A stretch of 10,095 nt of DNA, from contig JAUWLI010000083.1 in NCBI GenBank assembly GCA_030613765.1, positions 1 to 10,095 of the forward strand. The letters run 5' to 3'. The notes under the pieces are model-generated. The model saw only the letters and a program-made list of their open reading frames with translations. It ran no database searches and was not told the DNA's origin. The stretch is from Phycisphaerae bacterium (GTDB lineage Bacteria; Planctomycetota; Phycisphaerae; Sedimentisphaerales; SG8-4). A program made the translations under genes and the position numbers. Shown here in pieces: positions 1 to 5,534 of this stretch. Each line of letters begins with the position of its first letter. Within the stretch, counting starts at the first letter, position 1.

Positions 1-1
1 A

Positions 2-205
2 CCTGACCGAGTTGGCATATCGCTGCACGAGTTGGGGCTGGGTGGGGCCCTGGCAATGACCAAACAGCTTGGCTGTGAGCCGAAGGAAGTAGTGGTTTTT
101 GGTATTAAACCCAAGGATATTAGCTGCGGATTGGAGCTTTCCGAAGAAATCACGGCTTCGTTGCCCAGGGTTGTGGAATTAGTATTAGCAGAAATCGCAA
201 AGTGA
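2..205 (+). CDS. Hydrogenase maturation protease, C-terminal part (5' end outside window)
   Basis: Only the last 67 codons are present, reading in frame from base 2 to the TGA at 203-205. The visible protein has the hallmarks of the C-terminal half of HyaD/HybD/HycI-type endopeptidases: a SLHELGLGGAL segment, whose His is expected to be one of the nickel-contacting residues of this family, then EVVVFGIKPKDISCGLELS and a final amphipathic helix. These proteases clip the C-terminal tail from the large subunit of [NiFe]-hydrogenase after nickel insertion, in the cytoplasm. The match to the VFGI.P..I..G.ELS pattern is seen directly; the exact hydrogenase group served cannot be told because the upstream structural genes lie outside the window. 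A 302-base spacer with its own promoter separates it from the next operon, so it is probably the last gene of a hydrogenase operon and not functionally tied to what follows. Confidence 0.85.
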   Translation, partial: PDRVGISLHELGLGGALAMTKQLGCEPKEVVVFGIKPKDISCGLELSEEITASLPRVVELVLAEIAK

Positions 206-445
206 ATATCCCGGATAGCATATCTGCCCTTATTGGCATGATGAAGATATGTGAAACCGAGCCAATGGTATGCGAACCCACGACCTCATATATGCCATAT
301 ATGATTTCTACTCATAAATGCTTATCCTACCGTTTGTTACGAGCGTTTATTGGACGTCAACACAGATTGCGTACTTGTTGTGGGCAGGCGATCTATATAT
401 TTTTCATCGCCACCTATAAAATCGGTAATTACGCGAGAACTTTTG
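206..445. other. Non-coding spacer between hydrogenase gene and amidohydrolase operon
   Basis: No convincing gene is present. One open frame begins with a GTG overlapping the upstream stop (202) and runs to 471, but it is Cys/Met-rich, has no recognisable domain and ends inside the promoter -10 element. No strong GC-rich hairpin followed by a T-run is visible that would end the hydrogenase transcript. The spacer is AT-rich in places (around 285-305 and 390-405) and contains the paired palindromic octamers at 287-303, annotated separately. Confidence 0.6.
287..303. repeat. Two abutting CATATATG palindromes, possible operator
   Basis: CATATATG occurs at 287-294 and again at 296-303, separated by one C. 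Each octamer is its own reverse complement, so the element is a direct repeat of palindromes. It lies about 145-160 bases upstream of the -35 hexamer of the operon promoter. Such an arrangement could be a regulator-binding site or simply AT-rich spacer sequence; the distance is large for a classical repressor. Confidence 0.3.
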
Positions 446-474
446 TTGACATAGCTGATAAATCCTGTTAAAAT
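446..474 (+). promoter_or_regulatory. Sigma-70-type promoter with extended -10 for the amidohydrolase operon
   Basis: A perfect -35 hexamer TTGACA lies at 446-451. After a 17-base spacer comes the -10 hexamer TAAAAT at 469-474, preceded by TG at 466-467 (extended -10, TGnTAAAAT). Hexamers, spacing and TG dinucleotide all match the housekeeping consensus closely. Transcription would begin near 481, leaving a leader of only some 12-27 bases depending on the start codon. This is the only strong promoter I see for the downstream genes, so the whole array is probably one transcript. Confidence 0.75.
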
Positions 475-494
475 GGGGGTTCTTGTCAATTTAT

Positions 495-500
495 GGAGAG
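495..500 (+). promoter_or_regulatory. Shine-Dalgarno GGAGAG that favours the GTG start at 508
   Basis: GGAGAG at 495-500 is seven bases before GTG 508 and four before GTG 505. The alternative ATG at 493 would have only about 12 transcribed bases in front of it and no Shine-Dalgarno, because the G-run at 475-479 is upstream of the predicted transcription start. The GTG start also gives a cleaner signal-peptide n-region. Confidence 0.5.
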
Positions 501-507
501 TCTGGTG

Positions 508-1812
508 GTGATAGGCCATAAGAATATTATTCTCATTTCATCTTTGCTTCTGCTATTCATCTTCACAAGCGCCTTCGGCAGTCAGGACATAGCAATTCGG
601 GCCGGCCATATCTTTACCATCAGTGATAATCCCATCGAAAACGGTATAGTCCTGATAAAGAATGGGAAGATTGAAGCACTCGGCCGGAATGTGGTATTAC
701 CTGCGGATGTTCGGCTTATTGATGCAAATGACAAGTTCGTCATGCCCGGTCTTATAGATGCCCAATCCCGGCTGTTCGTGATGGACAGCGAGTTAAATGA
801 AAGCCGGACCATCGCGCCGGAGCTTAATATTCTCGATGCGATTGATCCCTTCATTAAGGAATACAGGGAAGTCTTAGCGCAAGGAGTCACAGCCGTATGT
901 GTCGCTCCGGGCAGTCGCGGCTTAATCGGCGGCAGAAGCGCGGTGTTAAAACTTAACGGCTCTAAAAATGTTGACAGGATGGTTTTGAAGGCGGATGCCA
1001 CTCTCAAAGCCGCCGTTGGCATGTCATCAGGTAATGCATCCTCATCGCTGGCCCGTTTGGAACATTACTCATCGATTCGTGAAGCCTTGATTGCGACAAA
1101 AGTTTACATGCAGAGAAAGGAAAAAGCCGATCGAGAGCTGGCTGAATACAACAGGAAAAAGGCTGAATACGAAAAGAAAGAACGCGGAAAAGAGACAGAA
1201 AAAAAAGAGAAGCCAAAAAGACCGGCCAAATTCAAATCCAGTCCTGCCAATGATGTTCTTGCTCAGGTCCTTCGCAAAGAAATTCCACTCCAGGTCGAGG
1301 CTCATCGGGTCGTTGATATCTTGAACGCTTTGCGGTTGGCTGATGAGTTTGGCTTTACTCTGATTTTAGATAAATGTACCGAGGGCTACTTAATAGCTGA
1401 CGAGATTGCCCGGCGAAAGGTCTCTGTTATTGTCGGCCCTGTTTCCACGTCTTTCGTCGACATGCCAAGATTAGAGTATCGCAACCATGATATGAGCAAT
1501 GCCGCAATCTTATCGAAAAGAGGTGTTAAAGCAGCGCTGGGTGTATCGGGAAGAGACGGCGCAAGTTCGAAGTTCATAACACTGGCAGCAGCGATGGCCG
1601 CAGCCAACGGCATGGACAAAGGCGCTGCACTGCGGGCAATCACACTGACTCCTGCTGAGATGCTTGGCGTGGCTGACCGAATCGGCAGCTTGCAAGTCGG
1701 CAAAGATGCCGACCTGGTTATACTCAACGGGCATCCTCTGGACATACGCACCCGAGTCGAAATGGTTATGATAGAGGGCAGAGTCGTTTTTGAGAGGAAA
1801 TCACAGCAGTGA
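508..1812 (+). CDS. Exported amidohydrolase-fold protein lacking the metal ligands (domain 1)
   Basis: About 434 residues from GTG 508 (439 if ATG 493 is used). A Sec signal peptide (hydrophobic core about residues 7-20, cleavage near AFG|S) precedes a complete imidazolonepropionase-like amidohydrolase fold: N-terminal beta-sandwich strands, the VMPGLIDA lead-in, the TIM barrel and the closing RIGSLQVGKDADLVIL segment. The HxH that should follow VMPGLIDA is replaced by QSR (Q86, R88). The strand-5 His is E264, the strand-6 His is K289, and the strand-8 Asp falls at S347. All five protein metal ligands therefore appear lost while the frame stays intact, so hydrolysis is unlikely and a structural or binding role is inferred. 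Residues about 197-241 form a Lys/Glu-rich, probably helical insertion. It is the first gene after the promoter, and its TGA overlaps the next start by four bases. The alignment of ligand positions was made by eye. Confidence 0.85.
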   Translation: MIGHKNIILISSLLLLFIFTSAFGSQDIAIRAGHIFTISDNPIENGIVLIKNGKIEALGRNVVLPADVRLIDANDKFVMPGLIDAQSRLFVMDSELNESRTIAPELNILDAIDPFIKEYREVLAQGVTAVCVAPGSRGLIGGRSAVLKLNGSKNVDRMVLKADATLKAAVGMSSGNASSSLARLEHYSSIREALIATKVYMQRKEKADRELAEYNRKKAEYEKKERGKETEKKEKPKRPAKFKSSPANDVLAQVLRKEIPLQVEAHRVVDILNALRLADEFGFTLILDKCTEGYLIADEIARRKVSVIVGPVSTSFVDMPRLEYRNHDMSNAAILSKRGVKAALGVSGRDGASSKFITLAAAMAAANGMDKGAALRAITLTPAEMLGVADRIGSLQVGKDADLVILNGHPLDIRTRVEMVMIEGRVVFERKSQQ

Positions 1813-2981
1813 AAAAAACCATAATATTGAGCGTACTGATTTTGCTAAGCATGCCGTGTTACATGGTTAAGGCTGCGGATGCGCCTCAAAATCTTGCCAT
1901 TCGCGCAGGCAGGATTTGGACGGTAACGGATGGTATCATCACGGACGGCGTCATCATTATTAAAAATGGCAAAATTCAGGCTGTGAGAAAAAAGCCGGAC
2001 GTTCCGGCAGGAATGAAATTGCTGGACTTCTCAGACAAGGATGTTATGCCGGGCCTGATTGATGCACATTGCCATATCGGCCTGTCACTTGATATCTACA
2101 GCGAAATCGATGAAACAGTTTTAGCTGTCACTCCGGATATGCAAATTATCGATGCCTTCAATCCACTGGCAGATGATGTCAAAAAGGCCCTTCGCTCAGG
2201 CGTGACAACTGTCTTGCTGGCGCCGGGCAATAGAAATCCGATCGCCGGGCAAACGGCTGTTGTGAAATTGTATGGCAAAAAAACAAAAGACTGGATATTG
2301 AAACGCAGTGCTGGTGTTAAGTTTTCATTGAGGAACGAAGCCCTGATGTCTGACCGCCGACCGACATCCCGAGCCGGCCTGATGGCGCTGATTAGAGAAG
2401 AGTTAAATAATGCGAAGACACACAAGGAAGATAAACCCGACTTACGCATTGAAGTTCTCAAAAGCGTAGTAGATGCGAACTTCCCGGTATATATTTGTGC
2501 ATATACCGTTGATGAAATCGCTGCTGCTGTGACACTCGTCGATGAATATGACCTAAATGCGGTACTCATTGGGGCCGAGCAGGGAGATGAAGCTGCAAAG
2601 TTAATTGCCGGGCAGAATATTCCTGTCATATATTCTCCGCTTCTTCTTTTCAGCAGGGACAAGGACCTCAAACGGGTAGTCAAGATGGCTGACAGTGGAA
2701 TCAAGGTTGCATTTTCTTCAACCGCTCCCAGAACGCCTTTGAGTGATTTGAGGACATCAGCCATCACCGCCGTTAAATATGGGCTCGATACGGAAGCGGC
2801 CCTAAAAAGTTTGACTATCAATGCTGCCCAGATTCTCGGCGTTTCTAAACGTGTAGGCAGCATCCGGAAAGGCAAAGATGCTGATCTTGTTATCTTGAAT
2901 GGTGACCCGCTGCAGCCGACATCCACAGTTGAAATGGTCATTATTAATGGCAATATCGTGTATCAAAGGCAGAAAATATGA
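1809..2981 (+). CDS. Exported amidohydrolase-fold protein keeping only HxH (domain 2)
   Basis: 390 residues, starting at a GTG that overlaps the previous stop (GTGA), with AGAGGA at 1793-1798 as ribosome binding site. The signal peptide has a core at about 4-16 and likely cleavage at VKA|ADA (22/23). The fold is complete and the shortest of the set, because the charged helical insertion is reduced to a few residues (about 203-210). After VMPGLIDA the HxH motif is preserved (H87, H89). By alignment, however, the strand-5 His is C230, the strand-6 His is G255 and the strand-8 Asp is T305 (in AFSSTAP). The closing VGSIRKGKDADLVILNGDP segment is canonical. Retaining HxH without the other ligands makes a normal mono- or binuclear centre improbable, though weak or altered metal binding (with C230, for example) cannot be excluded. 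The TGA overlaps the next ATG by four bases, which suggests coupled translation. Confidence 0.85.
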   Translation: MKKTIILSVLILLSMPCYMVKAADAPQNLAIRAGRIWTVTDGIITDGVIIIKNGKIQAVRKKPDVPAGMKLLDFSDKDVMPGLIDAHCHIGLSLDIYSEIDETVLAVTPDMQIIDAFNPLADDVKKALRSGVTTVLLAPGNRNPIAGQTAVVKLYGKKTKDWILKRSAGVKFSLRNEALMSDRRPTSRAGLMALIREELNNAKTHKEDKPDLRIEVLKSVVDANFPVYICAYTVDEIAAAVTLVDEYDLNAVLIGAEQGDEAAKLIAGQNIPVIYSPLLLFSRDKDLKRVVKMADSGIKVAFSSTAPRTPLSDLRTSAITAVKYGLDTEAALKSLTINAAQILGVSKRVGSIRKGKDADLVILNGDPLQPTSTVEMVIINGNIVYQRQKI

Positions 2982-4192
2982 AAGCTTGCATCATATCACT
3001 CAGTTTTTTGTTGCTTATGCCTGCATCTGCAAAGGATGAGCAGTCAGAGATCACGGCTATTAAAGCAGGCAAAATCCTTACAATGTCAGGTTCTCCTATA
3101 ACGGATGGTATCATACTGATAAAAGACGGGAAAATCACAGATATTGGTACGGGGATTGAGATCCCTGAAAATGCCTCTATCATTGATGCCGGCAAAAATA
3201 TCGTCATGCCGGGCCTTGTTGATGCAAGTGCTGTGCAGCCGGTTCGTGGTGACCTGAACGAGCAGTCCGACGAGATAACGCCGACGATTCGGATTTCAAC
3301 TGCACTCGATCCGCAGAGCAAGGTACTAAAGCGTGTGGTCCAGACAGGAATCACAACCTTATATATATCTCCCGGCTGGCGAAATGTCATCGCCGGACTG
3401 GGCGCAGTTATCAAGCCAACAGGCAAAACGCCAAAGGAAATGATAATCAAGGAAGACGCAGCATTGACAATCGTCATGAGTTTGGATTCTACATACGGCA
3501 ATCAAATTCCACGAAGTCAACCGCCTCGAAACTTCTACTTTAGACGACCGACAACACGCATGGCTATTATCTGGATGCTGCGTAAGAGTTTCTTTGATGC
3601 ACAGAAGTATGCGGCATCGAAGGAAAAAGATGACCCGGATATGCAAATTCTGGCCTCTGTACTCGATGATAAAATTCCCGTCCGCCTCAATGTCAGACGC
3701 GCAATAAACATCCGTACAGCGCTGAAACTTGCCGATGAATATGATTTCCAGCTTATCCTTGACGAATGCACAGAAGGCTACAAAGTCGCAGAAGAAATAG
3801 CTCAAAAGCAGGTCCCTGTCGTTTTGGGACCTTTCTATTACTACCCCGGCAGTTCAGGCCAATATCGTGAGGGCCGGGAAGTAAACTGGAACAATGCGGG
3901 TATCCTGACAAAGGCGGGTGTAAAAGTCGCACTGACATCGGGCGCCCAGCTTCAATCAATCGATCTTTTAACAGCGGCGGCTTTTGCCGTCAGGCACGGT
4001 ATGCCGAAAGATGAAGCTCTGAAAGCGATTACAACGACGCCTGCTGAAATACTCGGCGTTGCTGACAAAGTCGGAACGCTTGAAAAAGACAAGCACGCCG
4101 ACATCTTAATTCTCAGCGGGGATCCACTGAAAGTAACAACCCGTATTGAAAAAGTTATTTTAAATGGCAAGACTGTTTATAAAGCAGAGTGA
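2978..4192 (+). CDS. Exported amidohydrolase-fold protein lacking the metal ligands (domain 3)
   Basis: 404 residues from an ATG overlapping the upstream stop (ATGA), with AAAGG at 2965-2969 as ribosome binding site. A short signal peptide ends at about ASA|KDE (18/19). The family landmarks are all visible: VMPGLVDA (about 77-84), the PGW-loop (132-146), TTRM with LRKSF (192-205), TEGYKVAEEIA (265-275) and VADKVGTLEKDKHADILIL. The catalytic set is gone: HxH is S84-A-V86, the strand-5 His is N238, the strand-6 His is E263 and the strand-8 Asp is G322. The barrel is otherwise well kept, including the alpha-helix signatures between strands, so loss is confined to the active site. This points to a retained pseudoenzyme. 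A Tyr-rich stretch (FYYYPG, about 286-291) follows strand 7, where active enzymes place substrate loops. No neighbour reveals the substrate. Confidence 0.85.
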   Translation: MKACIISLSFLLLMPASAKDEQSEITAIKAGKILTMSGSPITDGIILIKDGKITDIGTGIEIPENASIIDAGKNIVMPGLVDASAVQPVRGDLNEQSDEITPTIRISTALDPQSKVLKRVVQTGITTLYISPGWRNVIAGLGAVIKPTGKTPKEMIIKEDAALTIVMSLDSTYGNQIPRSQPPRNFYFRRPTTRMAIIWMLRKSFFDAQKYAASKEKDDPDMQILASVLDDKIPVRLNVRRAINIRTALKLADEYDFQLILDECTEGYKVAEEIAQKQVPVVLGPFYYYPGSSGQYREGREVNWNNAGILTKAGVKVALTSGAQLQSIDLLTAAAFAVRHGMPKDEALKAITTTPAEILGVADKVGTLEKDKHADILILSGDPLKVTTRIEKVILNGKTVYKAE

Positions 4193-4203
4193 GGAAAGAG
4201 GCT

Positions 4204-5481
4204 ATGAAATCCAAGTTTTATATAGCTTTAATTGCAATGTTCCTGATGGCATGTGTCATGAATGCGTCGGTACGTGCCGCCCCGGTTCGCAAAAAGCTCG
4301 CCATTAAAGCAGGCAGCATTATCACCATATCCGGAGCGGATATCAAAAACGGTACCATCTTAATCGAAGATGGGATCATAAAGGCTGTTGGAAAGAAAGT
4401 GGAGATACCCTGGGATGCTTTTGTCATTGAAGCAAAGGACCGGGTTGTGATGCCAGGTTTTGTACTGGCTCACACATCAAGCGGCTTAGACAGGGCAAAT
4501 GAAAACGTCCCTGAAGTACCTTTCCTCTCGACGTTCGACTCCATCGACCCTGTAAGCTTTTATTTTGAGGACTCCCTTCGGGACGGCGTGGTTGCAATGC
4601 TTGTACTTCCGGGCAATAATACCCTACTTGGCGGAACAGGAACGGTTGTAAAACCTCACGGCCGAACCGTGGAGGCAATGCTTATCAAACGATATAAAGG
4701 CTTGAAAATCTCCCTGCGACCAGCCCGTAACACCAGCCGAATGGGACATATGCAGCGATTCAGACGATATATGTCCGACCTGAAAGATTATCTCGAAGAA
4801 TACGAGCAGCGAAAGGCCGATGCCAAAGAAGAAAAAAAGCCTTTCGATGAAGAAATCGACATTCGCAAACAGCCGATGGTCGACCTTTTGAACAAAAAGC
4901 TCACCGCCTTTATCTATTGTGACAGGGCTGCTGACGTACCAAAAGCAATTGAGGTCCATGAAACTCATAAATTCAACACCGTTCTGGTCTTGAGCCCCAA
5001 TTGTTATAAAGCCGCCGGCCTTATCGCTCAGAAAAAGCTTCCCGTAATTTTGCCCTCACAGCTTACCATCTGGGAAACCAACGAAGAAACAAACGAGGAA
5101 GAGATGAAAGTCATTCCGATGATTTTCAATAAAGCCGGTGTAAAGTTCGCCTTCCAGACCGATACCTCCCAGTATGGCAGTCGGTACCTGTGGTATCAGG
5201 CTGCAACCGCAGTCAGGCATGGAATGAAGCGAACCGAAGCTCTGAAATCCATAACGCTTTATCCTGCACAGTTCATCGGCGTCGACGACCGACTCGGGAG
5301 TATTCAGGCGGGTAAAGAAGCGACTTTCATCTTCCTGACGTCTGACCCGTTGGACGCCCAGGCCTGGGTGGACAAGGTAATGATTGCCGGCGAAATCGTC
5401 TATGAAAAGGAAAAAGACAAGCGCTTAAAAAAGCTGTTGGAAAAACCGGAGGAAATCCAAAAGCCTAAAGATACGGATTAA
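4204..5481 (+). CDS. Exported degenerate amidohydrolase-fold protein with charged C-tail (domain 4)
   Basis: 425 residues from ATG 4204, chosen because GAGGAAA at 4191-4197 is well spaced before it; an in-frame GTG at 4189 overlaps the previous stop and is the alternative (430 residues). The signal peptide core is about 5-19 with likely cleavage at VRA|AP (25/26). The first His of HxH is kept (H90) but the second is S92. The strand-5 position is Y238 and strand 6 is L263, while the strand-8 Asp is retained (D320, in FQTDTS). The closing segment is also drifted: GKEATFIFL replaces GKDADLVIL. A charged insertion lies at about 195-225, and there is a Lys/Glu-rich tail beyond the last strand (about 400-425) that the other members lack. 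It is the most diverged single-domain member and probably not catalytic. After it comes the operon's largest gap (53 bases to the next ATG). Confidence 0.85.
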   Translation: MKSKFYIALIAMFLMACVMNASVRAAPVRKKLAIKAGSIITISGADIKNGTILIEDGIIKAVGKKVEIPWDAFVIEAKDRVVMPGFVLAHTSSGLDRANENVPEVPFLSTFDSIDPVSFYFEDSLRDGVVAMLVLPGNNTLLGGTGTVVKPHGRTVEAMLIKRYKGLKISLRPARNTSRMGHMQRFRRYMSDLKDYLEEYEQRKADAKEEKKPFDEEIDIRKQPMVDLLNKKLTAFIYCDRAADVPKAIEVHETHKFNTVLVLSPNCYKAAGLIAQKKLPVILPSQLTIWETNEETNEEEMKVIPMIFNKAGVKFAFQTDTSQYGSRYLWYQAATAVRHGMKRTEALKSITLYPAQFIGVDDRLGSIQAGKEATFIFLTSDPLDAQAWVDKVMIAGEIVYEKEKDKRLKKLLEKPEEIQKPKDTD

Positions 5482-5534
5482 GATTAAATTATATAAGGAC
5501 CGAATCGCATAATAGTCTGGGACAAGATTTGGCT

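Noticed and set aside
287..303. Reading the doubled CATATATG as a transcription terminator or CRISPR-type repeat.
   Set aside because: AT-only stem of eight bases without a T-run, and only two units with one base between them.
202..471. 89-codon open frame whose GTG overlaps the hydrogenase protease stop (GTGA).
   Set aside because: The overlap looks like coupling, but the product is Cys/Met/Tyr-rich with no domain, ends inside the promoter -10 element and lies in AT-rich spacer; chance frame is more likely.
2096..2953. 285-codon open frame on the minus strand opposite the second amidohydrolase gene.
   Set aside because: It is antisense to a clearly conserved domain and its composition is that of a shadow frame. 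The same holds for the other minus-strand frames opposite these genes (such as 582-1022, 2944-3501 and 6941-7366).
4204..4281. Lipoprotein signal in the fourth protein (LMAC within the hydrophobic core).
   Set aside because: Met at the -2 position is atypical for a lipobox, and a good signal peptidase I site (VRA|AP) follows a few residues later.
508..5481. Reading the degenerate copies as pseudogenes.
   Set aside because: No internal stops or frameshifts, ribosome binding sites and signal peptides are kept, and fold-defining motifs are conserved while only active-site positions change.
5482..5534. Possible internal promoter in the gap before the fusion gene (TATAAG near 5492, CATAAT near 5508).
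   Set aside because: No acceptable -35 hexamer at 16-18 bases from either element, and no terminator hairpin before them; read-through from the upstream promoter is sufficient.
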